Assembly (NCBI GenBank): GCA_017400135.1
Contig: JAFPVJ010000027.1
Location: 1 to 64,000, forward strand
Direction of reading: 5' to 3'
DNA: 64,000 nucleotides
DNA from: Bacteroidales bacterium
Lineage (GTDB): Bacteria > Bacteroidota > Bacteroidia > Bacteroidales > UBA932
This document shows, piece by piece, positions 8,583 through 16,484 of the stretch; the first letter of the stretch is position 1, and the number at the start of each line of letters is the position of its first letter. The position numbers and the translations under genes are program-made. The notes beneath the pieces are model-generated. The model had not been told where the DNA came from. It worked only from the letters and a program-made list of their open reading frames with translations, and searched no databases.

Positions 8583-9410
8583 TTATTTGACACGGATGCC
8601 CCAGTCGGCGGGGCGGTATTGGGATTCGATGGATTCTTCGACATCGTCCGGCAAGGCCGTGAAGAAGTCGAAACCGAGACGTTTCTCGAGATCGTTGACG
8701 CTCATCGAGCATTTGTCCAGGTAGTAGCGTTTGGCATCATTGCCCATTACGAAGGCGATGGCCTGGTAGCCGTTCTTCTTGCCGGGTGCCAGCACGGCCT
8801 TGAAGAAGGCGTCCGGGACGACGACTTCCCGTTCGCCGATGGTGCCGTAGCGGTTCTTTCCGATGATGGGGCCGCAGACGATCCAGACCATGCCGTATTT
8901 CCGCGCCCAGTTGCGGCACTGGCGCTCCAGGTAGTTCCAGTCGCCTTTGTTGAGTTCCTCGTCCTGGGGGCAGATGTTGGTCAGGTAGAAGGTCTCCTCC
9001 ATCGCATCGCTATCCCATTTGAAGTCCCCGGCACAGGCCATGTGCCCCTTGGTCCAGCCGGAGTCGAAATAATCCTCCCGCATGGCCTGGGTGCGGTTGT
9101 AGGACGGATCCATCTTGAAGATGAGTTCGTCGCGCTCCGCGTCTCCGTTGGTCTCCTCGGCGGTCAGTTCGTAGGCTACCCATTTCGGGATCTTGGCCGC
9201 GGCGTCGTAGGAAAGGACGAATCCGTCGTGGCGGATGACAAGATCCTCCGGGGTGAAATCCGGAAGCTCCAGCATCTCGAGGCCCACTTCGTCGGTCATG
9301 GGCATGGAAAACGTCGTGAGGGCGCTGCCGTCTCCGGTCTGGAAGAGGCAGGAACTCACGAGCAGGGCGGTCAGCGCCGCCGGCAGGAAGAGGGCTGTCA
9401 GTCTTTTCAT
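8583..9410 (-). CDS. Secreted DNA/RNA non-specific endonuclease, lipoprotein
   Basis: A 275-residue beta-beta-alpha metal nuclease of the NucA/EndoG type. The active-site region reads SGWTKGHMACAGDF, with the catalytic His in the KGHMA text corresponding to the family DRGHxAP, followed by FYLTNICPQ carrying the metal-binding Asn, then a VWIVCGPI strand. The signal peptide ends in LLVSSC (Cys21), so it is probably surface or periplasmic and may scavenge nucleic acid. The RG of the classical DRGH is TK here, a tolerated variation. The ATG at 9410 is used; a GTG three bases earlier is also possible. First gene of the nuclease-permease-ThuA run. Confidence 0.9.
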   Translation of the reverse strand: MKRLTALFLPAALTALLVSSCLFQTGDGSALTTFSMPMTDEVGLEMLELPDFTPEDLVIRHDGFVLSYDAAAKIPKWVAYELTAEETNGDAERDELIFKMDPSYNRTQAMREDYFDSGWTKGHMACAGDFKWDSDAMEETFYLTNICPQDEELNKGDWNYLERQCRNWARKYGMVWIVCGPIIGKNRYGTIGEREVVVPDAFFKAVLAPGKKNGYQAIAFVMGNDAKRYYLDKCSMSVNDLEKRLGFDFFTALPDDVEESIESQYRPADWGIRVK

Positions 9411-9430
9411 CACTCAAATATAGCTTGTTT

Positions 9431-9462
9431 TTTGCTTTTCTTGGGCATTCTGGCTAAATTTG
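9431..9462 (+). promoter_or_regulatory. Promoter: TTTG-N20-TAAATTTG
   Basis: TTTG at 9431-9434 and TAAATTTG at 9455-9462, spaced by 20 bases, match both elements of the Bacteroidota housekeeping promoter, 33 bases before the transglycosylase-like gene. Confidence 0.6.
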
Positions 9463-9494
9463 TGAATACGGATGTCTCCAAAACGGATCGTATC

Positions 9495-10244
9495 GTGCGG
9501 ATCAGACTCATAGCGATGGCGCTTTTGCTGATGTCGGTGCTCTCTTCCTGTCGCACCGGCGAGATTCCCGTCAACCGGCGGGAGAACTGGAAGTTCGCCG
9601 CCCGTTACGCCCAGTCGCACCGGGATGCCTGGTCTGCGATCTGGTCCGGTTTCGACGTGCCCGCCGACGTCGCGGAAGCGGTCATTTTCCCTGAACTGGT
9701 GCGCTACAACAGGATCCAGGACAGCTTCGAGACATCGGCTCTGGAGGCGGCCTATCCCGAAGAGGGGATCGCCGGCTGCGACTATAGCATCGGCCGTTTC
9801 CAGATGAAGCCCTCGTTCGTGGAAGATCTGGAGAAACGCTGGATGCGCAGCGGCCTGGGACAGAAATACGGCCTTATTTATGATACGACCGAAAGCGTCG
9901 AGGCCCGCCAGGCGCGATTCGACCGCCTGAAGAGCGAGGAAGGCCAGTGTGTCTACCTGGCTGTGTATCTCCGGATGCTCTACCTGGATTATGGCTCAAA
10001 GGGAAAGGACGGGCAGATCCTGCAAGAGGGCCTTGAGACCCTGTCCCGCACCGAGCAGGCCTATCTGGCCGCCACGGCCTACAACCACGGGACCCTGTGG
10101 CGTTCCCCCGGCGCGGGCAGCCTGGACCGCATCCGTGCCGTCGCCGAGGAAAAGACTTTCCCCCTGCCCAATCTCTGGCGCACGAAGACACAACTCTACT
10201 CTTTCGGCGAGCTTGCCGCCCGCTATCATTCACAGGTTTTCTGA
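9495..10244 (+). CDS. Lytic transglycosylase-like lipoprotein
   Basis: About 249 residues with lysozyme-like transglycosylase features: a Glu in FPELVRY as the candidate acid, the YSIGRFQMKPSF segment matching the family G[LIV]xQ(M)xP region, and ATAYNHGT matching the conserved AYNxG text. The family cleaves peptidoglycan glycan strands. The signal reads MRIRLIAMALLLMSVLSSC, giving a lipoprotein with Cys19 if translation starts at the GTG at 9495; an ATG at 9516 is an alternative that loses the basic tip. A longer open frame upstream is only the antisense of the nuclease gene. It stands alone, convergent with the esterase gene. Confidence 0.75.
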   Translation: MRIRLIAMALLLMSVLSSCRTGEIPVNRRENWKFAARYAQSHRDAWSAIWSGFDVPADVAEAVIFPELVRYNRIQDSFETSALEAAYPEEGIAGCDYSIGRFQMKPSFVEDLEKRWMRSGLGQKYGLIYDTTESVEARQARFDRLKSEEGQCVYLAVYLRMLYLDYGSKGKDGQILQEGLETLSRTEQAYLAATAYNHGTLWRSPGAGSLDRIRAVAEEKTFPLPNLWRTKTQLYSFGELAARYHSQVF

Positions 10245-10262
10245 ATCCTGGCCGAGCCTGTT

Positions 10263-10829
10263 TCAGGGACGGACGACCAGGGGCAGGAGGTAGCGCTTGA
10301 TCTCCGGGAAGGTGGGAAGGTGCGTGCCGGGGTAGGGATGCGCGCGACCGGGATAGCGCTCCGCGAATTCGGGTCCGCAGCGGACCATCTCGTCGTCGGA
10401 AGCGAACAGCCCGTCGGTCAGCGCGGTTTCGTCAGCGTCAAGTCCCTCAAATTCAGTGGCTTCCAGTGCCTCATAACCCGCGCAGATTTCCTCTGTGATC
10501 TGAAAACTCAACGCCCCGTCGCGCCGCGGCGAGAGATAGTTCATTTCTCCGATCTTTGTGCGGAGCAGCCGGCTGGGATGCAGGTCCGGATTGATGACGA
10601 TCTTGCGGAATCCCCGCAGCTGCAGGGCCCAGAAGCCGCCCAGGGAAAGGCCGACGATGAGGTCGGGTCGTTCGGTTTCGCAGAGGTCCCGCAGCATCGA
10701 TAGCGCCGCTTCCGGCTCGATGGGTACGTCCGGCGAAAGAACTTCGCAGGGCCGCAGCAGCGTCCGGAGCGTGTCCGCTGTCTTATAGGCGCCCGATGAC
10801 GCGAGACCGTGGATGAACAGGGCTTTCAT
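10263..10829 (-). CDS. YqiA/YcfP-type alpha/beta-fold esterase
   Basis: A 188-residue small alpha/beta hydrolase without signal peptide. It opens with the strand LFIHGLASSG, has the nucleophile elbow GLSLGG (Ser62) and a late PGTHLPTFPEI text that supplies the catalytic His. Members of the UPF0227/YqiA family act on short acyl esters in vitro; the physiological substrate is unclear. Its start overlaps the end of the sialidase-like gene by 4 bases, so it is the last gene of the lplA-yhcH-sialidase-like operon. Removing acyl groups from sugars would fit that context, but this is inference. Confidence 0.82.
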   Translation of the reverse strand: MKALFIHGLASSGAYKTADTLRTLLRPCEVLSPDVPIEPEAALSMLRDLCETERPDLIVGLSLGGFWALQLRGFRKIVINPDLHPSRLLRTKIGEMNYLSPRRDGALSFQITEEICAGYEALEATEFEGLDADETALTDGLFASDDEMVRCGPEFAERYPGRAHPYPGTHLPTFPEIKRYLLPLVVRP

Positions 10830-11839
10830 TTTTTGGTAAAGAAAGAAAGCGGCACACGGGCCAGGTAGATGCCGGCCCGGGCCTTCTTCTCAAAGCTGGA
10901 TAGTTCGACCTCGTTCTCCAATTCATGGGAAGAGTAATAGACGACCCAGAGTTCGTCCCCGACCGCCAGGAAGCCGGGATAGCTGTTGTCACCGCCGGAA
11001 GGCAGGATCATCGCCGCGCTGAACTGGCCGTCTGCGTTTCCTTTCCAAAGATAGGTCTTGTGCTCGCCGAAGACGTATGCGCGCCCGCCGGCGACAAGTG
11101 TCCCATCCTCCAGCGCGATGAAGTCGGGGCCGCCGATCTGGAAGTTCAGCGGCTGGAGTTTCCAGTCCGTGAAGGGAGCCTCGCTGACACCCCACCAGGC
11201 CATCTTGTCTTCGCGTTCGCGCCGGATCAGCATGCCCATGCGACCGTCCGGAAGCAGCCGCAGGGTGCTTTCGTTGGGGAATCCGCCCAGTTCTAGCCTC
11301 GTAACGGCTTCGAAGTGGAGGCCGTCCTGCGTCTTGAACAGGGTCAGGCAGCTGCCGCCGACTTCGCCATAGCTGACGGTGTAGCCCGTATCACCGACCC
11401 AGGTTACGCGCCAGAACCAGTGCATTCCGGGTTCCGGATCGTCCTTCACGACGACCGGCTCGGGGTCCGAGAAATGCAGGCCGTCGGCGCTGAAAGATAC
11501 CTGGGGAATGCGGTCGGTGAGCTTCCGGTCCACGTAGACGGATCCGCCCTGGATCACCATCAGGCGCCCGTCGGCGGTGACGGAAAGTTTCGGGTCGCGC
11601 AGGTCATAGCCTTCCTTGGAAAGCAATGCGACACTCTCCCAGACCATGCCGTCTTCCGAGCGGAGGATGCGCGTCTGGCCGGCGGCGATGCCGTTGCGGT
11701 CGAAAATGTGGCTCTCCGCCTCGCGGAAGGAGACGTAATAGGCGTCGCGGAAACGAACGATCGAAGGGAAGGCGCTGTAGCGATGGTCCCAGATGCGGTC
11801 CACGCGCAGGCGACAGTCGGTGGAAGGAATCTTATTCAT
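10826..11839 (-). CDS. Sialidase-superfamily beta-propeller protein
   Basis: A 337-residue six-bladed propeller-type protein with Asp-box-like turns (RSEDGMVWES, KTQDGLHFE, SFSADGLHFSD) and an N-terminal Arg region FPSIVRFRDAYYVSFREA resembling the sialidase start. There is no signal peptide, unlike typical bacterial exo-sialidases, so it may be cytoplasmic. The start overlaps the end of the YhcH-family gene by 8 bases; YhcH proteins are linked to sialic acid and other sugar use, which supports a carbohydrate role. I cannot confirm the full sialidase catalytic set (Arg triad, Tyr/Glu, Asp), so the enzymatic label stays open. Confidence 0.7.
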   Translation of the reverse strand: MNKIPSTDCRLRVDRIWDHRYSAFPSIVRFRDAYYVSFREAESHIFDRNGIAAGQTRILRSEDGMVWESVALLSKEGYDLRDPKLSVTADGRLMVIQGGSVYVDRKLTDRIPQVSFSADGLHFSDPEPVVVKDDPEPGMHWFWRVTWVGDTGYTVSYGEVGGSCLTLFKTQDGLHFEAVTRLELGGFPNESTLRLLPDGRMGMLIRREREDKMAWWGVSEAPFTDWKLQPLNFQIGGPDFIALEDGTLVAGGRAYVFGEHKTYLWKGNADGQFSAAMILPSGGDNSYPGFLAVGDELWVVYYSSHELENEVELSSFEKKARAGIYLARVPLSFFTKK

Positions 11840-12410
11840 GGTTCACGTACGGGACTTTGACGACGATTTTTCGGACATGGCAGGGGGTTCCGTCCACCGG
11901 ACGGCCGGGCATGTGGCCGTCGTTGGGGAAGAGAATGACGTAGCAGTCCGGCGAGACCTTGACCTCCCGGGCCTTGACGGCGTGGAAGAAGAGTTCGCAG
12001 TCCTTTTCCGCATCGTAGGGCATCGAGATTTCACGGCCGTCCGCCAGGTCACAGACATAGATGATCTCCTCGCCCGCGAGGACGACCTGGATGTCGACGT
12101 ATGCGCGGTGGGCTTCGAACTTGCCCTGGACAGCCGGGTCGGTGTCGTATTCCTGGATGTTGGCGTATGTGCCCGTTTCCGTGAGCTCGTGGCGGCCGAG
12201 GGGCAGGGTCATGAGGTCGGAGCGCTGCAGGAAGGCCAGGGCGGCATCCCATTCGCCGCGGGCGGCTTCATACTGGGTCCGCAGCTCTTCACTGTCGACA
12301 CCGTCGAACAGGGCGGCGTCGAAGGCGTCGTAGAAGGGATTGGTGCCGCTCTTCTCGGTGTTGCAGGTGCACAGCGCGGCAAGGGTCAAGGGAAGGAGGA
12401 TTTTTTTCAT
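11832..12410 (-). CDS. YhcH/YjgK/YiaL family protein (DUF386), apparently exported
   Basis: A 192-residue cupin-like protein with family text GRHELTETGTYANIQEYDT, FEAHRAYVDIQVVLAGEE and FPNDGHMPGRP, whose His and Glu residues bind metal. Family members include the sialic-acid anomerase NanQ and proteins in galactoside or alginate use, normally cytosolic. Unusually, this copy begins with a hydrophobic export signal (MKKILLPLTLAALCTCN), with a poor lipobox, so it is probably periplasmic or lipid-anchored. It starts 3 bases after the lplA stop and overlaps the sialidase-like gene, so all are likely on one transcript. Substrate unproven. Confidence 0.88.
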   Translation of the reverse strand: MKKILLPLTLAALCTCNTEKSGTNPFYDAFDAALFDGVDSEELRTQYEAARGEWDAALAFLQRSDLMTLPLGRHELTETGTYANIQEYDTDPAVQGKFEAHRAYVDIQVVLAGEEIIYVCDLADGREISMPYDAEKDCELFFHAVKAREVKVSPDCYVILFPNDGHMPGRPVDGTPCHVRKIVVKVPYVNHE

Positions 12411-12413
12411 ATA

Positions 12414-13394
12414 TCAAAGATGGCAGATTAAATCGGTGAGGGTGGCGGCGTCCAGGCCGTCGAAATAGCGTCCGGGGCCGGCGGCTTCGATGCGCGCCTG
12501 GATGGCTGCCGGATCGTAGGAACAGCCGGTGAGGGCTGCGGCCAGTTCATCCGTGGGCCGGTTGCCCAGGAAGTCGCCGCCGAACTGCAGCTCCGTCAGG
12601 ATGCCGCGGATGACGGTGAAACGGGCTTCGACGGTGCCGCAGGGATATTTGGAGCAGCGCTGGAATGTGGTTTGCGGGGAGCGGCCGAGGTTCCATTCGC
12701 GGGTCGCGAACTTCTCCCGGGCGATGCGGTCGATTTCGGCCTGCTGTCCGGCGCTGAGGAGGATTTCCCCGTCTCCGGCGGCCAGCATTTCCTGCAGGGC
12801 AGCCTGGAGGGCGTCCAGGTCGGGGAACTGCGGCAGCAGCTTCTTCAGGTTGGCGACCCGGCTGGGAACGGAGGCGATGCCGGAGGCATCCATCTTGCTG
12901 CCGGGGACGCTCAGGGCGCGGGTGAGGGTGTCCAGGTCCACATCGTACAGCAGCGTCCCGTGGACCATGAGCCGGTCGTGCCAGACCCGCTTGGCGTAGC
13001 CGGATACCTTGCGTCCGTCGACCAGGATGTCGTTGCGTCCGCTCAGTTCCGCGGGAACGCCGAGCTTCCGGAGGGCGTCGCAGAAGAAGTGGAGATAGCC
13101 GGGATAGTCCCGCTCCAGGTCAGCGGACCGGCCCACGATCGTGTAGTTGAGATTCTGCAGGTCGTGGTAGACGGCTCCACCGCCCGTGACGCGCCGAGCC
13201 AGGACGATGCCTTGCTCCTCCAGGAAGGGGAGATTGACCTCGCCGTATGCGTTCTGGTTGAGGCCGATGATGACGGACGGCCGGTTGCGCCAGAGGTAGA
13301 AAACAGGCTCGTCCAGGGGCAGTTGCTCCAGGCAGAACTCGTCGAACGCCATGTTCCGGTGCGGATCGGTGCAGGGGTTGGTCAGATAGCGCAT
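12414..13394 (-). CDS. lplA: Lipoate-protein ligase A
   Basis: Activates lipoate with ATP and attaches it to the target Lys of lipoyl domains, or scavenges lipoate. The 326 residues contain the lipoate/adenylate-binding RRVTGGGAVYHD at 67-78, the HGTLLYDVDLDTL segment and the Lys loop GRKVSGYAKR; the C-terminal accessory domain (from about 240) is present, the full-length LplA form. The gene heads a minus-strand operon with yhcH. Its obvious substrates in this window are the E2 lipoyl domain encoded near 26.8 kb. A TAAATTTG box ends only 8 bases before the ATG, implying an almost leaderless mRNA. Confidence 0.95.
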   Translation of the reverse strand: MRYLTNPCTDPHRNMAFDEFCLEQLPLDEPVFYLWRNRPSVIIGLNQNAYGEVNLPFLEEQGIVLARRVTGGGAVYHDLQNLNYTIVGRSADLERDYPGYLHFFCDALRKLGVPAELSGRNDILVDGRKVSGYAKRVWHDRLMVHGTLLYDVDLDTLTRALSVPGSKMDASGIASVPSRVANLKKLLPQFPDLDALQAALQEMLAAGDGEILLSAGQQAEIDRIAREKFATREWNLGRSPQTTFQRCSKYPCGTVEARFTVIRGILTELQFGGDFLGNRPTDELAAALTGCSYDPAAIQARIEAAGPGRYFDGLDAATLTDLICHL

Positions 13395-13402
13395 ACTATC
13401 TG

Positions 13403-13410
13403 CAAATTTA
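13403..13410 (-). promoter_or_regulatory. Candidate -7 box (TAAATTTG) for lplA
   Basis: A perfect TAnnTTTG match on the minus strand, only eight bases from the lplA ATG, so transcription would start at or next to the start codon. No clear TTG partner is visible upstream. Confidence 0.45.
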
Positions 13411-13422
13411 ACATTTTTTGTG

Positions 13423-13430
13423 TACCTTTG
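13423..13430 (+). promoter_or_regulatory. Candidate -7 box (TACCTTTG) for the aldolase-family gene
   Basis: A perfect TAnnTTTG match 26 bases before the ATG at 13457, in the 62-base divergent gap shared with lplA. Confidence 0.5.
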
Positions 13431-13456
13431 CGGCCCGGTTAAAGAAGTATTGTATT

Positions 13457-14761
13457 ATGAAGCAGTTGAACACGAAAATGATGCATCCTGCCGAGCAGAT
13501 CGCCCTGATCATCGGCCGCATCTACCGCAGCGGCATGACGACCACCTCCGGTGGCAACCTGTCCATCATGGACGACAACGGAGACATGTGGATCACGCCC
13601 GCGGGTATCGACAAGGGTTCGCTGACCCCCGCCGACATCATGTGCGTCAAGGCTGACGGCAGCATCGTCGGCCCCCACCGCCCCTCTTCCGAATATCCTT
13701 TCCACCGGGCCCTCTACAAGATGCGTCCCCGGCTTCATTCCGTCATCCACGCCCACCCTCCGGGACTGGTGACCTTCTCCATCGTCCACAAGATTCCGGA
13801 CACGAGCATCCTGCCCCAGGCGCGCAACGTCTGCGGCCCGATTGGATTCGCTCCCTACGACGTCCCCGGCAGTGAAGCGCTGGGCGAGAAGATCGCCGCC
13901 GAGTTCCGCAAGAACCCCGAGTACAAGGCCGTCATCATGGAGAACCACGGCGTCGTGCTGATGGGCGAGGACATCGCGGATGCTTACCAGCGTTTCGAGA
14001 CCCTGGAGCTCTGCGCCCGTACGCTCTTGAATGCCAACACCTTGGGCAAGCCCCATTTCCTGACGGAAGAGCAGCTTCAGTTCCATGAGAACCAGCTGTC
14101 CGCCGGCGTGGAGCATTATATGAATGTCTCCCATCCTTCCGACGAGCGAGCCATCCGCACCGAAATCTGCCGCATCGTCCGCCGCGCCTGCAACCAGAAA
14201 CTGATGAGCAGTTCCTATGGCACCGTGTCGATGCGCTGGCGGGGTAATGATTTCCTGATTACCCCGACCGGCGTGCGCCGCTGGGACATGGATGAGGAAG
14301 ACATCGTCCAGATCAAGGACGGGATGGCCGAAGCCGGCAAGACGCCGAGCCACGCCGTGGCCCTGCACCATGAGATCTACCGCCGCAACCCGAAGGTCAA
14401 CGCCATCATCATGACGCAGTGCCCTTCGCTGATGGGATTCTGCACGACGGACGCCAAGTTCGACGTACGCACCATCCCCGAGAGTTGGATTTTCCTGCAG
14501 GATGTGCCGAAGTTCCCCTTCGGAGCCCATTTCACGCAGGTCAACGAGGTGGCGGAGGTCTTTCGCACCCGGCCTTGCGCGATGCTGTCCAACGACTCGG
14601 TCATCGTTGCGTCGGATTCCCTGATCAACGCCTTTGACCGTCTGGAGGTCGCGGAATTCAGCGCCAAGTCCCTGATTCTGGCCGCCCCGGTCGGAAAACT
14701 CCACCCCATTACGGACGACGAGGTCGAAGACCTGCGCGTCGCCTTCCACGTCGGATTATGA
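13457..14761 (+). CDS. Tandem class II aldolase/adducin-domain protein
   Basis: A 434-residue protein made of two class II aldolase/adducin domains. The first (about 8-195) has the expected elements: SGGNLS, the Glu of SSEYPFH (E79), zinc ligands HAH (H98, H100) and H164 in MENHGVVL. The second (about 225-434) keeps the fold (SSYGTVSMRW, ITPTGV) but the HAHP position reads MTQCPSLMG and the later His text reads MLSNDSVIV, so it lacks the zinc site. Family enzymes cleave sugar-phosphate ketoses or are epimerases; the substrate here is unknown. The start is the ATG at 13457; an in-frame upstream start would run through the promoter. The stop overlaps the next ATG (ATGA). Confidence 0.85.
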   Translation: MKQLNTKMMHPAEQIALIIGRIYRSGMTTTSGGNLSIMDDNGDMWITPAGIDKGSLTPADIMCVKADGSIVGPHRPSSEYPFHRALYKMRPRLHSVIHAHPPGLVTFSIVHKIPDTSILPQARNVCGPIGFAPYDVPGSEALGEKIAAEFRKNPEYKAVIMENHGVVLMGEDIADAYQRFETLELCARTLLNANTLGKPHFLTEEQLQFHENQLSAGVEHYMNVSHPSDERAIRTEICRIVRRACNQKLMSSSYGTVSMRWRGNDFLITPTGVRRWDMDEEDIVQIKDGMAEAGKTPSHAVALHHEIYRRNPKVNAIIMTQCPSLMGFCTTDAKFDVRTIPESWIFLQDVPKFPFGAHFTQVNEVAEVFRTRPCAMLSNDSVIVASDSLINAFDRLEVAEFSAKSLILAAPVGKLHPITDDEVEDLRVAFHVGL

Positions 14762-16101
14762 AGCGTCTGGGTTTCTTGCTGCTCGTGACGGCGGTTGCGA
14801 CGGCCTTTACCGCCGTCCCGGCCGGCGAGGTGGATTTCGCAGCCAACTTTGAAAATGCCACGCTGCGGCTGGATTATGTGTTCTGCGGCGACGCCACGCA
14901 CCAGGACGTCTATTTCCAGCAGGCCTGCCGTACGGAAGAATGGGCGGGACGCCGGCACCATCTGGCCGAGCCCCTGCTGCGGGGCAACGGGCAGGTGATC
15001 GTGCGCAGTGCGGCGGATGGGAAAGTGTTGTATGTCAACAGTTTCTCCACCCTTTTCCAGGAGTGGCAGTGCACGCCCGAGGCGGAGCAGGTGCAGCGGG
15101 CCTTCGAAAACTGCTTTCAGATTCCTTTCCCCAGGGAAAAAGTAGAGGTCGAGATCCGTCTGTATGATACGCGTGGCGAAGTCTGCGGCTCGATGCGGCA
15201 CGGGATCGATCCCGCCGACATCCTGATCCGCCGGCGGAGCGACAACGGCTATCCCCGGCGCACCTTGCAGCGGGGAGGGGACCTGTCGGAAGCCATCGAT
15301 ATCGTAATCGTTTCCGACGGTTACGCAGAACAGGACTATGTGAAGTTCTTTGCCGATGCCGAGCGTGCCCGGGCGGCCCTGATGGGGCACAAGCCTTTCA
15401 GCGACTATGCCGGACGTTTCAGCATTCGCGCCGTCTTCGCCCCTTCGCTCCAGTCCGGCGTCAGCGTGCCGCACGACGGCAACTGGCTCGAGACCTCGCT
15501 GGACAGCCATTTCGACACCTTCTACACCACCCGCTACCTGACCACCTCCGCCATGCAGAAGGTGTATGACGCCATCGGTACCGTGCCGTTCGAGCACGTC
15601 ATCGTGCTCGTCAACACGCCCGTGTACGGCGGCGGCGGGATTTTCAACAACGTGACCATCATGGGCAGCGACCATCCGACCTTCAAGGAGGTGCTGGTCC
15701 ATGAGTTCGGACACGCGTTCGGTGGACTGGCCGACGAGTATTTTTATGCGGGCGACGAGAGCGAACAGTATCCGCTCGACATCGAGCCCTGGGAGCCGAA
15801 TATCTCGACCCTGGTGGACTTCGTGAAGAAGTGGCAGGACATGTTGCCGGCCGGCCTGGCCGTTCCCACCCCGGTCGACGAATTGGAAAAGCAGGATGTC
15901 CGGAAAATCTGGAAGACCCTCTCTCCGGAGCAGAAGAGTTCTCTCAACCTGAAAGTCGGAGTCTATGAAGGCGCCGGCTATCGCACGAAGGGGATTTATC
16001 GTCCCGTGCAGGAGTGCCGGATGAGAATGAACGAGTGCGAGGAATTCTGCCCCGTCTGCTCTCGCGCCATCGTGCGTATGATCGATTATTACACCCGTTA
16101 G
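14758..16101 (+). CDS. M64-family (IgA peptidase-like) zinc metallopeptidase
   Basis: A 447-residue exported protein: signal peptide (about 1-22), an N-terminal beta domain, then an M64 catalytic domain with IVIVSDGYAEQDYVKF, GGGGIFNNVTI and the zinc motif HEFGHAFGGLADEY (H315, E316, H319). M64 peptidases are secreted or periplasmic and include the Clostridium ramosum IgA protease; many Bacteroidota homologues have undefined substrates, so IgA cleavage should not be assumed. Translation overlaps the aldolase-domain gene by 4 bases, so the two are coupled although their roles seem unrelated. Confidence 0.92.
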   Translation: MKRLGFLLLVTAVATAFTAVPAGEVDFAANFENATLRLDYVFCGDATHQDVYFQQACRTEEWAGRRHHLAEPLLRGNGQVIVRSAADGKVLYVNSFSTLFQEWQCTPEAEQVQRAFENCFQIPFPREKVEVEIRLYDTRGEVCGSMRHGIDPADILIRRRSDNGYPRRTLQRGGDLSEAIDIVIVSDGYAEQDYVKFFADAERARAALMGHKPFSDYAGRFSIRAVFAPSLQSGVSVPHDGNWLETSLDSHFDTFYTTRYLTTSAMQKVYDAIGTVPFEHVIVLVNTPVYGGGGIFNNVTIMGSDHPTFKEVLVHEFGHAFGGLADEYFYAGDESEQYPLDIEPWEPNISTLVDFVKKWQDMLPAGLAVPTPVDELEKQDVRKIWKTLSPEQKSSLNLKVGVYEGAGYRTKGIYRPVQECRMRMNECEEFCPVCSRAIVRMIDYYTR

Positions 16102-16104
16102 ACT

Positions 16105-16473
16105 ATGAATGGATTTTGGACCATCCTGATGTTGGTCTGTTCGAACGTGTTCATGACCTTCGCCTGGTATGGACACCTGAAACTGAGTGAGATGAAGATC
16201 TCCACGGGCTGGCCGCTGATTGCGGTCATCCTCTTCTCCTGGGGCATCGCCTTCTTCGAATACTGCCTGACGGTGCCGGCCAACCGGATCGGTTTTTCCG
16301 GCAACGGTGGCCCTTTCAACCTGATGCAGTTGAAGGTGATCCAGGAAGTGATCTCTTTGACGGTGTTTACGGTGATCGTGACGCTCCTGTTCAAGGGGCA
16401 GTCTTTCCACTGGAACCACCTGGCCGCTTTCGGCTGTCTGGTGCTGGCGGTGTTTTTTGCGTTTCTGAAATAA
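16105..16473 (+). CDS. DUF486/DMT-family small membrane protein
   Basis: 122 residues with four hydrophobic helices, starting 3 bases after the M64 stop. The text FFEYCLTVPANRIG and the QLKVIQEVISL segment are characteristic of the DUF486 family of small drug/metabolite-transporter-like proteins. No substrate is known for the family. Confidence 0.9.
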   Translation: MNGFWTILMLVCSNVFMTFAWYGHLKLSEMKISTGWPLIAVILFSWGIAFFEYCLTVPANRIGFSGNGGPFNLMQLKVIQEVISLTVFTVIVTLLFKGQSFHWNHLAAFGCLVLAVFFAFLK

Positions 16474-16484
16474 AACCCTGACTG

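Noticed and set aside
8619-9494. N-terminal extension of the transglycosylase-like frame
   Set aside because: This part is antisense to the nuclease gene; the promoter at 9431-9462 and the lipoprotein signal place the true start at 9495 or 9516.
16474-16484. CCTGA/TCAGG mini-hairpin between DUF486 and the SDR gene as a terminator
   Set aside because: The stem is only about five bases with a weak T-run; too short to support.
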